A stretch of DNA of 64,000 bases from CAZGUH01 sp964529005 (GCA_964529005.1 CAZGUH010000004.1:1-64000); one strand, 5' to 3'. Shown: positions 26,667-34,635, counted from the first letter of the stretch. Made by a program: numbers and translations. Notes: a model not told the origin generated them from the sequence alone.

Positions 26667-26695
26667 CGGCCACCCCGGCCCCCCGGGGGTGGCCG
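26667..26695. terminator. bidirectional GC-rich hairpin between convergent genes
   Basis: CGGCCACCCC (26667-26676) pairs perfectly with GGGGTGGCCG (26686-26695) around a 9-nt loop. It lies 7 bp after the dehydratase stop and 15 bp beyond the gntR stop on the opposite strand. No U-tract is seen, as is common in high-GC actinobacteria. Confidence 0.6.
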
Positions 26696-26710
26696 GCGCC
26701 GTCGCTGGCG

Positions 26711-27403
26711 TCAGGACGCCGCGGGCACGCTGTCCAGCAAGGCCTTCGTGCCGACGACGGCATGCTCGTGGAGCTCGGCTTGGATCTTCCTGCGGCTGCG
26801 GCTCCGCACCGCCGCGAGGATCGCCTCGTGCTCGGAGATGATGTCGCTCATCGAATGCCGAGGGGCCAACCTGGTGAACTCCGCCCGCAGCCGAGGCATG
26901 ATCGAGCGCCAGAGCTGGAGGATGTTCGGCTGGCCGCACATCTGGATGGCGAGGTCGTGGAACGCGACGTCGAGATCGTTGACCTTGGCCAGATCACGCG
27001 CGGCGGCCGCCTTGCGCATGTCGTCGAGCAGGTCTTCGAGCGCCCGGATGTAAGCGTCACGATCGGTCGACAGGACCTTGTCGATCGCGTACGTCTCGAG
27101 CAGGACCCGCATCGGCGCCACGACGCTCAGGAGCTCGTCGCGTGAGAGGCCGAGGACGAAGACCCCTCGATTGGGACGGTGCTCGACGAGGCCGTCCGCT
27201 TCCAGCTTGCGCAGCGCCTCGCGCACCGGCGCCTGGCTGACGCCGAACTCCGCGCACAACTCGTCCTGACCGAGCCGATCGCCCGGCTGGAGCTTGCCGG
27301 AGATGATGGCCTCGCGGAGCAGGGCCGTGACGCTGCCGCCGATGGAGCGCCCCGTCTCGGACAGGCGTGGCATGCGCCCACGCCGCGTTTCGTCAATCGC
27401 CAC
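26711..27403 (-). CDS. GntR/FadR (FCD) family regulator 1
   Basis: A 230-residue regulator with an N-terminal winged helix-turn-helix (about 18-80; the recognition helix begins SQAPVREALRKLEAD, with wing EHRPNRGVFV) and a C-terminal FCD helical domain with metal-binding His/Asp positions (FHDLAIQMC, SEHEAI). It is strongly similar throughout to the regulator at 48370-49077, including a near-identical recognition helix, so both should bind the same operator. GTG start at 27403 follows a GGAGG site. Convergent with the dehydratase gene, which it probably controls with a sugar acid or 2-keto acid as effector. Confidence 0.9.
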   Translation of the reverse strand: MAIDETRRGRMPRLSETGRSIGGSVTALLREAIISGKLQPGDRLGQDELCAEFGVSQAPVREALRKLEADGLVEHRPNRGVFVLGLSRDELLSVVAPMRVLLETYAIDKVLSTDRDAYIRALEDLLDDMRKAAAARDLAKVNDLDVAFHDLAIQMCGQPNILQLWRSIMPRLRAEFTRLAPRHSMSDIISEHEAILAAVRSRSRRKIQAELHEHAVVGTKALLDSVPAAS

Positions 27404-27443
27404 CGTCGAGCCTCCGTTCAGCAGTGCCCGATTGAGCCTTGCC

Positions 27444-27460
27444 CAATCGACTGTCGATCA
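27444..27460. promoter_or_regulatory. GntR-type operator upstream of gntR 1
   Basis: CAATCGA-CTG-TCGATCA, with a perfect ATCGA/TCGAT core and a 3-nt spacer, 40 bp upstream of the GTG start. Its position suggests autoregulation. Confidence 0.55.
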
Positions 27461-27509
27461 CCGGGGGATCTTATCGTCCGGTCGCGCGCTGACGTCCCAT
27501 CGAGCGCGC

Positions 27510-27541
27510 GACGACGCAGCCGGCCTGCCGGCTGCGTCGTC
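27510..27541 (-). terminator. perfect 15-bp stem hairpin after the OB-fold/thiolase operon
   Basis: GACGACGCAGCCGGC (27510-27524) and GCCGGCTGCGTCGTC (27527-27541) are exact complements separated by CT. It lies 66 bp downstream of the OB-fold protein's stop on the minus strand and upstream of the gntR promoter. This fits an intrinsic terminator insulating the two units. Confidence 0.65.
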
Positions 27542-27607
27542 GGGTCCGCTCGGAAGGGAGCGGCTATGTCACGCCGGGGCCTGGGGGCCTCGACGTGGGC
27601 ACCTCGA

Positions 27608-28066
27608 TCATGTCGAGATCGGCGTCCACTGGATCAACGTGTACGGGCCGTCCGGATGGTCGTGGTCCTCGAACACCGCCTGCACCCGCTGACCGATCGC
27701 GACGTCCTCGGCGCCCACGAGATTGCCGATCATCCGGATCCCGTCTGCCTCGTCGAGCTCGACGAGCACGACGACGTACGGGCACGAGTCGGCGAGGGCA
27801 GGCATCGTCGGGTGCCAGACCCGCTCCCAGCTGTAGACGACGCCCGACGTCGGCGCCGGCTCCCACCCGAGATCGAACGACAGGCACCGATGGCAGATGT
27901 GCTCGGGGCCCCACTGGAAGCGCGAGCACGTGCGGCACTTCTGCGCCACGAGCTCGTGGCGGGCAGCGCTCTCCCAGAAGGGCGCATCGAGACCGTCGAC
28001 CGACGGGCGCGGCACGGGGATGCCCTCGGGCAGCGCCCGCGGGAACGTCACGCGGTCGATGCTCAC
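27608..28066 (-). CDS. zinc-ribbon OB-fold (DUF35) protein, acyl-CoA enzyme partner
   Basis: A 152-residue protein with a rubredoxin-like zinc ribbon (CRTC about 45-48 and CHRC about 59-62) followed by an OB fold. DUF35 proteins bind thiolase-fold enzymes, and in the steroid side-chain system the DUF35 domain of ChsH2 binds the Ltp2 aldolase. GTG 28066 overlaps the upstream thiolase-like stop (GTGA), consistent with an obligate complex. Its sequence differs clearly from the second OB-fold protein at 33035-33466. Confidence 0.85.
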   Translation of the reverse strand: MSIDRVTFPRALPEGIPVPRPSVDGLDAPFWESAARHELVAQKCRTCSRFQWGPEHICHRCLSFDLGWEPAPTSGVVYSWERVWHPTMPALADSCPYVVVLVELDEADGIRMIGNLVGAEDVAIGQRVQAVFEDHDHPDGPYTLIQWTPIST

Positions 28067-29241
28067 GACGGGGACGCTCCGAGGAGGAGGTTGCTGGCGG
28101 GCGCCACCATCGGACCGGAGTTCACGAGCGAGAACTCGACGTCGGGAACCTGTGACGTCGACGTGCCACGCACCTGGCGGACGGCCTCGACCACCAACTC
28201 CAACCCGTGGACGTAGCACTCGGCGAGGTTGCCCCCGCTGGTGTTGAGCGGCAGCTTGGCGTCGGGACCGGCGAGGTTCTCGAAGGTGAGGAACTCGTTC
28301 GCCTCCTCCGGTTCGTAGAAGCCGTGCTCGCTCAATGCCATGACCACACCACCGGTGAAGTTCTCGTAGGACTGGACGACGTCGACGTCGGCCGGGGTCA
28401 CGCCGGACATCTGCCACAGGCGCGCGGCCAAGGTCTTGAAGTTCGAGGTCGGGTAGTCGGCGTCGTTGTGCAGGGTCGAGTGCCCGACCCGCCGCGCTCC
28501 GCCTTGCGCCGCCGCCCAGATGTACGCAGGTGTCGAGGCCGTGTCGCGCGCCCGCTCGACGCTCGTCAGGACGACCGCCGCGGCGCCGTCGTTCTCCATG
28601 CAGCAGTCGAAGAGGTGGAACGGTTCGACGATCCACCGGGACGAGTCGTACATCTCCGGCGTCAGCGGGCGGCCGTGCATCACGGCACGCGGGTTGGCCT
28701 GAGCGTGGTGATAGCTCGCCAGCGCGACCGCCCGCAGTGCCTCCTGGCCAACGCCGTAGTCGTGCATGAACCGGCGGACTCGCATGGCGAACTGCTGCGC
28801 CGGAGAGGCCAACCCGTACGGAAACATGTACGCGGGCACACCCTGCACCGCCGGGATCCCCTCCCCGAGTCGGCCGAAGCGTCCCTGCTGGCCCTGAGCG
28901 AGGGCGCGGTACACGACGACGACGTCGGCGATGCCCGCCGCGATCGCGGCGGCTGCGCTGCCGACGGCGGCACACCCACCGCCGCCCCCGCCGCCCCACA
29001 CCATGCCGGTGTAGCGCAACTCCGACACGCCGAGCGCAGCGGCCACGCGCTCACCGTCGTTGCGATCGTCGCTGAACGACCCGAAGCCGTCGACCTCGCG
29101 CGGATCGATGCCGGCGTCCGCGCACGCCGCAAGGATGGCCTCGAGGCACATGCGGAACTCGGGATCCGGCGAGCGCCCGTGCCGGTAGTAGCCCGTTTCG
29201 CCGACGCCGACGACGGCGACCTTTCCCTTCAGCGTCCTCAT
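28063..29241 (-). CDS. Ltp2-like thiolase-fold protein (probable acyl-CoA aldolase or lipid-transfer protein)
   Basis: A 392-residue thiolase-fold protein. C90 in a long glycine run (VWGGGGGGGCAAVG) could align with the nucleophile Cys, but two other thiolase motifs are replaced. The HDCF region reads SYENFTGG, and the SKGHP region reads NTSGGNLAECYVHG. This pattern is what I recall for Ltp2-type retro-aldolases and related non-thiolytic proteins, which work with a DUF35 partner. ATG 29241 follows a strong AAGGAGG site; upstream in-frame codons lack one. It probably cleaves a hydroxyacyl-CoA rather than thiolysing a ketoacyl-CoA. Confidence 0.82.
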   Translation of the reverse strand: MRTLKGKVAVVGVGETGYYRHGRSPDPEFRMCLEAILAACADAGIDPREVDGFGSFSDDRNDGERVAAALGVSELRYTGMVWGGGGGGGCAAVGSAAAAIAAGIADVVVVYRALAQGQQGRFGRLGEGIPAVQGVPAYMFPYGLASPAQQFAMRVRRFMHDYGVGQEALRAVALASYHHAQANPRAVMHGRPLTPEMYDSSRWIVEPFHLFDCCMENDGAAAVVLTSVERARDTASTPAYIWAAAQGGARRVGHSTLHNDADYPTSNFKTLAARLWQMSGVTPADVDVVQSYENFTGGVVMALSEHGFYEPEEANEFLTFENLAGPDAKLPLNTSGGNLAECYVHGLELVVEAVRQVRGTSTSQVPDVEFSLVNSGPMVAPASNLLLGASPS

Positions 29242-29331
29242 CTGCCTCCTTGGGACCCTCCAGCGCCGTGACGGTGGGGTCGCGTTCGCTGACACACCGC
29301 ACCCGAGTCAGCAGTCCTGTCGGCCACCATT

Positions 29332-29365
29332 TGTACGTCGTAGAACAGTAGTCGTACGTCGTACA
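29332..29365. promoter_or_regulatory. two direct operator-like repeats upstream of the Ltp2-like operon
   Basis: TGTAC-GTC-GTAGA (from 29332) and CGTAC-GTC-GTACA (29353-29365) are 21 bp apart, that is two helical turns. Each is an imperfect inverted repeat of GTAC around GTC. They lie between the enoyl-CoA hydratase stop and the Ltp2-like start, where the operon promoter should be. The first copy continues GTAGAAC, as does the degenerate site at 17300-17306. Confidence 0.5.
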
Positions 29366-29384
29366 GGTAGCAACCCGCGGTGCG

Positions 29385-30311
29385 TCACCTGCCCCGACCG
29401 CGGCGCGGGCGGTCCAACCAGCGCTGCAATCCGAGCTTCAGCGAGCTGGGTTCCAGACACGCCGGCTCGACAGGAACCCCATGGCATTGCAGGTTGTGGC
29501 TGTGCGACAGCTGGTGCGCCGTGAACGCCGTGCGCAGCGCCGTCGCTCGCCCCTGACTGTCCTCCGCTGCGTTGACCGCCGACTTGGCGAGCTGGAGGGC
29601 GAACTGCGGCATCGCCGAGATCCTCTCGGCCAGCTCGGTCGTGAACTCCGCCAGTTCGTCGCCGGGCACGACGTGGTTGATCATGCCGAGCGCGCGGGCC
29701 TCGCAGGAGCTGATCGGCCGCCCGGTGAACAACAGCTCCTTGGCCTTCCGGCTCCCCAGCTCCCACGGGTGCCGGAGGACCTCCGTGCCGCAGACACCCA
29801 TCGCGACGGAGTTGTCGAGAAACGTCGCGTCCTCGGATGCGACGATCAGATCACACGACCAGGCTGTCATCAGCGCTCCGGCCGTGATCTCTCCGCGAAC
29901 CTCGGCGATGGTCGGCTTGGGCAGGTTCCTCCACCGCTCGCAGCGCTCGAAGACGTCGGCCTGCTCGTGGGCCATGATGCTCTCCGCGCCCTCGCAGGTG
30001 TGGCCGCGCCATGGGCCGAGCACGTCCTCGTTCGAGGACGTGTCGTGGTCGGCCTCCCCCCTGCCGCCGTGCCCGCACGCCCTGTGGCCGGTCAGGGCCA
30101 CGACGACGACGTGGACGCCGGGGTGTCGAACCGCACCCTGGAGCGCGGTGTCGAGAGCCGCCAGGACCGGGACGGGGTCCACTCCCCCAGGCTCCACGGC
30201 CAGACGGAGGACGTGCGGCGCCGGCCACGAGCAGCTCACGATCTCGGGGTCACGCCTGTGGTCGCTCGTTCCGGACCGGGCCCTCGCCGTGAGATCAGTG
30301 ACCGGGTTCAT
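29385..30311 (-). CDS. enoyl-CoA hydratase/isomerase family protein, atypical oxyanion segment
   Basis: A 308-residue crotonase-fold protein. The second half is typical: KPTIAEVRGEITAGALMTAWSCDLIVASEDATF, then GRPISSCEARALGMINHVV. The first oxyanion-hole segment, normally R-A-F-(C/S)-A-G-x-D, is replaced by a His/Gly-rich stretch, RACGHGGRGEADHD, so the usual CoA thioester stabilisation may be changed. ATG 30311 was chosen because the protein starts MNPVTD there; an upstream ATG in the same frame lacks family resemblance. Divergent from a tandem TetR regulator, with a palindrome in the shared region. Confidence 0.78.
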   Translation of the reverse strand: MNPVTDLTARARSGTSDHRRDPEIVSCSWPAPHVLRLAVEPGGVDPVPVLAALDTALQGAVRHPGVHVVVVALTGHRACGHGGRGEADHDTSSNEDVLGPWRGHTCEGAESIMAHEQADVFERCERWRNLPKPTIAEVRGEITAGALMTAWSCDLIVASEDATFLDNSVAMGVCGTEVLRHPWELGSRKAKELLFTGRPISSCEARALGMINHVVPGDELAEFTTELAERISAMPQFALQLAKSAVNAAEDSQGRATALRTAFTAHQLSHSHNLQCHGVPVEPACLEPSSLKLGLQRWLDRPRRGRGR

Positions 30312-30382
30312 TGTGCGCACCTCCCCTGGGCGCCGTCCCATGATCGTGTCGGCACGGACGAGCCGGTGCCCATCCCCTCGCC

Positions 30383-30396
30383 GGACCGTACGGTCC
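30383..30396. promoter_or_regulatory. perfect 14-bp palindrome in the hydratase / tandem-TetR intergenic region
   Basis: GGACCGTACGGTCC is fully self-complementary. It lies 72 bp upstream of the hydratase ATG and about 30 bp upstream of the tandem TetR start. Position and symmetry fit an operator for the neighbouring TetR protein. Confidence 0.6.
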
Positions 30397-30426
30397 TCGT
30401 CGCCCTAAGTCAAGGGGCATTATCCT

Positions 30427-31800
30427 GTGGCCGGGTACGGACGAGCGGTTATCCGGCATCGCACCCGACAACGTTCCCGGAAGGGGCGGAACGTTGACAA
30501 TGGGCGGAGCTTCAAGTTTCATAGCGTTATCGCGAAGACGCTCACCAGCCCGGACGGCCCGGCGCATCGCCGCGGGCGCGGCACGGCGAACGACGCGCGC
30601 GCACGCCGGCCGAAGGACCGCGCCGAACGCATCGTCGACGCCGCCGTCGACCTCTTCGCCCGTCGCGGCTACCACTCGGTGAGCATGGACGAGATCGGCG
30701 AGTCGGTTCAGATCACCGGCTCCGCCGTCTACCGGCACTTCAAGAACAAGGACGCGCTGCTGTTCGCCGCGGTGAAGCACGTCATGCTGCACATCGACCG
30801 CGAGGTCGAGCTCGCAGTCACCGGTGCGACCGACTCGCGGACCAAGATCGAGCGCATCGCGGCCACAACGGTCGACATCGCGCTCGCCCAGCGAGATCTG
30901 TTCGCCATCTACGTGCGCGAACGCCGCCATGTCGACCACGAACAGGTGCGCGACATCGCTCGATTGCAGCTTCGCCTGGCCGACCGATGGTCGCAGACCC
31001 TGCGCGAGCTGACGGATGCCCCTCGGGACGACCTCGAGTTCGCCATCGTCTGCGCGAGTGGCGTCGTGAACAGCGTCGTGTTCGACGAACCACCCCTCCC
31101 GGACAGCAAGCTGCGGCCGATCGTTCGTGATGCGTTGGTGCGGGCGCTGGTCGCGCCGTGGGAGGTCGCTGCGGAGACGTCGCCGCCTCGCCAACGTGAC
31201 CTCCACCAGACCGGAGCCCTACGACCGACCTCCCAACGCGAACGGGTTCTCGGCGCCGCGATCGAGCTGTTCGGGCACCTCGGCTTCCCGGCGGTCACCA
31301 TCGATGCCATCGGGGCCGCCGCCGGGACGAAGGGGCCCAACATCTACCGGCACTTCGCCAGCAAGCAGCACCTTCTCGCCGCAGCGTTCCATCGTTGGCA
31401 CGAACAACGCAGCGCGGCGGTGAACTGGACGCTGGCCCACAGCAGGACCCCGACCGAAGCCCTCGGGCTCCTCGTCGACCGCACGATCGAGCTGGCGCTC
31501 GACAATCCCCGACTCGTCCAGATCTCCACGTTCGAGCAGGGTTCACTGGCCGACGCGGATCGAGCGGAAGCAGAGCGGCGCGACGACGAGCACATCGAGG
31601 AGTGGACGCGCCTGGCACGGAGCGTGCGGCCGGAATGGACCAACGCACGCGCTCGGTGCCTCGTGAGCGCCGCCGTCTACCTCCTCAACACGTCGGCCGC
31701 GACGCGCGGCTCTCTCGCGCTCGATCGACGGCGCAAGCACCAGCTGCTGCGCGAGATGGCGTTGGCAGCGCTCGACCTGCGCGCGCCGGCGTTCGAATGA
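30427..31800 (+). CDS. tandem (double) TetR family regulator
   Basis: A 457-residue protein containing two complete TetR units. The first helix-turn-helix spans about 65-112 (AERIVDAAVDLFARRGY, ending VYRHFKNKDAL) with its ligand domain to about 245. The second spans about 270-315 (RERVLGAAIELFGHLGF, ending IYRHFASKQHLL) with its own ligand domain. Two-TetR proteins are known, for example Mce3R of Mycobacterium tuberculosis. GTG 30427 is the only canonical in-frame start, yet the first 60 residues are unlike TetR and overlap an inverted repeat (30470-30495), so the true start is doubtful. Neighbours suggest control of acyl-CoA/thiolase genes on both sides. Confidence 0.85.
   Translation: MAGYGRAVIRHRTRQRSRKGRNVDNGRSFKFHSVIAKTLTSPDGPAHRRGRGTANDARARRPKDRAERIVDAAVDLFARRGYHSVSMDEIGESVQITGSAVYRHFKNKDALLFAAVKHVMLHIDREVELAVTGATDSRTKIERIAATTVDIALAQRDLFAIYVRERRHVDHEQVRDIARLQLRLADRWSQTLRELTDAPRDDLEFAIVCASGVVNSVVFDEPPLPDSKLRPIVRDALVRALVAPWEVAAETSPPRQRDLHQTGALRPTSQRERVLGAAIELFGHLGFPAVTIDAIGAAAGTKGPNIYRHFASKQHLLAAAFHRWHEQRSAAVNWTLAHSRTPTEALGLLVDRTIELALDNPRLVQISTFEQGSLADADRAEAERRDDEHIEEWTRLARSVRPEWTNARARCLVSAAVYLLNTSAATRGSLALDRRRKHQLLREMALAALDLRAPAFE
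30470..30495. promoter_or_regulatory. 8-bp inverted repeat with 10-bp spacer near the tandem TetR start
   Basis: AACGTTCC (30470-30477) and GGAACGTT (30488-30495) are exact complements. TTGACA follows at 30494-30499, but I find no good -10 at the right distance. If this is an operator/promoter, translation would have to begin downstream of the GTG at 30427, where no canonical start is visible. Confidence 0.4.
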
Positions 31801-31823
31801 CCTCGGCCGCCGACCGCGCGAGG

Positions 31824-33035
31824 TCAGCGCGCCTTCTCGAGGATGTGGACCGTGCAGGCCGACCCCAGCCCGAAGACGTGCGCGAGACCGACGCGCGCGC
31901 CCTCGATCTGCCGGTCGCCCGCCTCGCCGCGGAGGTGCGCACACACCTCCCAGACGTTCGCGATGCCGGTCGCCGAGATCGGGTGTCCCTTCGATTCGAG
32001 GCCGCCCGACACGTTCACCGGTGTCGATCCGTCCCGCCATGTCGCGCCGGACTCGAAGAAGTCGACCGCGCCGCCCTCCTCGCAGAGCATCAGGTTGTCG
32101 TAGTGCACCAGCTCCGCCGTGGCGAAGCAGTCGTGGAGCTCGACCAGATCGAGGTCGGCGGGCGCCACACCCGCTTGCTCGTACGCCTGCCTGGCAGCGT
32201 TGCGCGTGACGGTGTTGACGTTCGGCAGCGCTTGGCAGCCCTGCTCCCACGGGTCGGTCGTGAGCACCGAGGCAGACACCTTGACCGCGCGCCGCCGTTG
32301 CTCGAGGGACAGGGTCTTGAGCGTCGCGCCGCTGACGACCACGGCCGCTGCCGCTCCGTCGCAGTTGGCCGAGCACATCGGCCGCGTGTTCGGGTAGGCG
32401 ATCATCACGTCGCCCATGATCTGCTCCAACGTCATGCGCGCGGTGTAGGCCGCCAGCGGGTTGAGCGTGGAGTGTGCGTGGTTCTTCTCGCTGATCCGGG
32501 CGAACAACTCGAAGCTCGTGCCGCCGTAGCGCTTCCCGTACTCGAGCCCGACCTGGCCGAAGAGCGCGGCGAACGATTCGGACAGCGTGTGCCCGTCGAG
32601 GGGGGCGACCGCGCCGACACGGCCCTGCGGCGCCCAGCGCTTGGGCCCGTCGGCCGCAGGAACGTCACGCACCGGGGTCAACAGCCCGGCGCCCGCCAGC
32701 TTCTCGACCCCGACCGCCATCGCGTAGTCCGCCTCGCCCGCCTTGACGGCCATGATCGCCAGCCGCAGCGCCGCCGACCCGGTGCTGCACGCGTTCGACA
32801 CGTTGAACGCCGGCACGCCGGTCTGCCCGATCTGCTTCTGGAGCATCTGCGCCGTGCTGTCGCTGGCGTTGAGGATGTTGCCGGCGAAGACGACGCCGAC
32901 GTCCTGCATCGTGACGCCGCCGTCGGCGAGCGCTCCGAGCGCTGCTTCGGCTGCCAGGTCCATGACGTCCTTGCTCGGATGCTTCCCGAACCGCGTCATG
33001 TGGATGCCCAGGACCCAGATGTCGTCGGCGCTCAT
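31824..33035 (-). CDS. SCP-x type thiolase
   Basis: A 403-residue thiolase with all catalytic elements: NACSTGS (nucleophile C83), ELHDCFATAEL, and SKGHPISATG. The family is the lipid-transfer/SCP-x thiolase branch. ATG 33035 shares one base with the OB-fold stop (TGATG), so the OB-fold partner is translated just before it. It is convergent with the tandem TetR gene. The pair is similar in kind to the Ltp2-like/OB-fold pair, but this thiolase retains true thiolase residues. Confidence 0.88.
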   Translation of the reverse strand: MSADDIWVLGIHMTRFGKHPSKDVMDLAAEAALGALADGGVTMQDVGVVFAGNILNASDSTAQMLQKQIGQTGVPAFNVSNACSTGSAALRLAIMAVKAGEADYAMAVGVEKLAGAGLLTPVRDVPAADGPKRWAPQGRVGAVAPLDGHTLSESFAALFGQVGLEYGKRYGGTSFELFARISEKNHAHSTLNPLAAYTARMTLEQIMGDVMIAYPNTRPMCSANCDGAAAAVVVSGATLKTLSLEQRRRAVKVSASVLTTDPWEQGCQALPNVNTVTRNAARQAYEQAGVAPADLDLVELHDCFATAELVHYDNLMLCEEGGAVDFFESGATWRDGSTPVNVSGGLESKGHPISATGIANVWEVCAHLRGEAGDRQIEGARVGLAHVFGLGSACTVHILEKAR

Positions 33036-33466
33036 CAGTTGCGGCTCCATTCGTCGACGTTCGCGGCCGGCATCGGTTCGAAGGCGAAGCCGACGGCCTC
33101 GGTGCCGGCGTCGTCCCTCCCGAGCGAGTACGTGGTGAGCCGTACCGGCATTCCGATGGTGATGCGACGGGGATCGGGCTCGACATGGACCAGCTTGCCG
33201 CTCACCAGGATCCCGTCGCAGTCGACGATCGCGAGCGCGAACGGCACCTCGACCCCGGCGGCGGCCTTCGTGACGATGGTGAACGTGTGGACGTGGCCGT
33301 CGCGGGCGAGAGCTCGCTTGCGGAACTCCGTCCCCGAGCACGCCGCGCAGGCGTTGCGCCGATCGAAGTAGCGTGCCGAGCAGCGCACGCATTCGTTCGT
33401 CTCGAGATGAGGCTGGCCGTCGCTCAACACGAGGTAGTCGACGAGCGGGATCTGCTCGTTGGTCAC
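33035..33466 (-). CDS. zinc-ribbon OB-fold (DUF35) protein, thiolase partner
   Basis: A 143-residue zinc-ribbon/OB-fold protein with cysteine pairs CVRC and CAAC about 15 residues apart, then an OB barrel. I chose GTG 33466 behind a TTGGGGG site. The frame extends 52 residues upstream, but that part would cross the promoter at 33538-33567. Coupled to the downstream thiolase by TGATG; probably its binding partner or acyl-CoA chaperone. Confidence 0.83.
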   Translation of the reverse strand: MTNEQIPLVDYLVLSDGQPHLETNECVRCSARYFDRRNACAACSGTEFRKRALARDGHVHTFTIVTKAAAGVEVPFALAIVDCDGILVSGKLVHVEPDPRRITIGMPVRLTTYSLGRDDAGTEAVGFAFEPMPAANVDEWSRN

Positions 33467-33537
33467 GTCACCCCCAAGGTGGCACGCATCGAACCCGGCG
33501 AAGCTCCGGGCCGTGCGTCGAACCGGCTGTCGGACGG

Positions 33538-33567
33538 ACTCTAACCCCTCGTGACGATTATCGACAA
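33538..33567 (-). promoter_or_regulatory. promoter for the OB-fold/thiolase operon
   Basis: On the minus strand, TTGTCG (complement of 33562-33567) is followed 18 bp later by TAGAGT (complement of 33538-33543). TTATCGA at 33558-33564, with a poor second half (ACGAGAA), overlaps the -35 and is a weak relative of the GntR-type operator. Confidence 0.5.
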
Positions 33568-33602
33568 ACGAGAAGTCGTCGTCGCTACCATGGAGGCGCC
33601 GT

Positions 33603-34631
33603 ATGAGACGATCGCTGGCCATCGCCGCCGAACGGACGCTCCCCCGCCGTTCGGTCTACGACCTCAGCTTCGACGACGCCTGCGCGGCGATCGGTCAGGA
33701 CGCCGCCACCGTCGCGTATCGCCAGCTCTACAAGCATCGCCGCCGCGACGCGCCGGAGGTCGTCGCGCTCAGCCGCGCCGCGGGCGTTCCCGTCGACGGT
33801 CTCCGTCGACGCTCGGCCGACCGTGGCTCGATGACCACCAAGTACGTCTTCGAGCTCGAGGGCGGTGACGCGATCGAAACCGTGCGGATCAAGCGACGCA
33901 CCGGGATGACGGCCTGCGTGTCCTCACAGGTGGGCTGCGGCTTCGCCTGCCGCTTCTGCGCGTCCGGACGCCTCGGCCTGCGGCGACACCTCAGCGCGGG
34001 GGAGATCGTGCAGCAGGTCGTGGAGCTCGGTCCGTCGATCAACCGGATCGTCTTCATGGGGATCGGCGAACCGCTGCACAACTACGACAACGTCCTGCGG
34101 GCGATTCGCATCCTGCGAGATCGCCGAGGTCTCGACTTCGACACCGGTGGCATCACCATCTCGACCATCGGCATCCCCAAGGCGCTCGTGCGGCTGCGCG
34201 AGGAACATCTCAAGATCAACCTGACGATCTCGCTCCACGCCACGACCGACGAGGCTCGCCACGTGCTGATCCCCGGATCGAAGGGCCACTCGATCGAGGA
34301 GGTCATCGAGCGCAGCCAGAGCTGGGCCCTGCGTCACAACCGCGTCGTGACCTACGTGTACCTCCTGCTCCCGGGCGTCAACGACGCTCGCCACGACGTA
34401 CGTCGCCTGGTGCGCTGGTTCGCCGGCCGCCCGGCACGCGTCAACCTGATGCGCTGGAACCCTGTCGAGGGCGGCGACATGTTCGCTCGGGCCAGCGACC
34501 AGACGCTCGGCAGCTTCCGCCGGGGGCTCGTCGACGGAGGGGTCAGCGCCGTGGTGCGCGACACGCAGGGCCGCGACGTGAACGCCGCGTGCGGGCAGCT
34601 GTGGCTGCGACGCGAGCTCCAGGCCCGCTGA
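33603..34631 (+). CDS. rlmN: RlmN-family radical SAM rRNA/tRNA methyltransferase
   Basis: A 342-residue radical SAM enzyme methylating adenine (C2 of A2503 in 23S rRNA and A37 in tRNA for RlmN; C8 for the related Cfr). The 4Fe-4S cysteines are C112, C116 and C119 (CGFACRFC). The two mechanistic cysteines are present: C105 in ACVSSQVGC and C330 in AACGQL. GIGEPLHNYDN is the family's GEP motif. The N-terminal domain is short, and the core is somewhat closer in feel to divergent actinobacterial paralogues than to housekeeping RlmN, so a specialised role or antibiotic tolerance is possible. Solitary gene with a GGAGG site. Confidence 0.8.
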   Translation: MRRSLAIAAERTLPRRSVYDLSFDDACAAIGQDAATVAYRQLYKHRRRDAPEVVALSRAAGVPVDGLRRRSADRGSMTTKYVFELEGGDAIETVRIKRRTGMTACVSSQVGCGFACRFCASGRLGLRRHLSAGEIVQQVVELGPSINRIVFMGIGEPLHNYDNVLRAIRILRDRRGLDFDTGGITISTIGIPKALVRLREEHLKINLTISLHATTDEARHVLIPGSKGHSIEEVIERSQSWALRHNRVVTYVYLLLPGVNDARHDVRRLVRWFAGRPARVNLMRWNPVEGGDMFARASDQTLGSFRRGLVDGGVSAVVRDTQGRDVNAACGQLWLRRELQAR

Positions 34632-34635
34632 TCCC

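Noticed and set aside
28063..29241. Calling this a normal thiolase
   Set aside because: Two of the three catalytic motifs are replaced, unlike the two other thiolases in the window.
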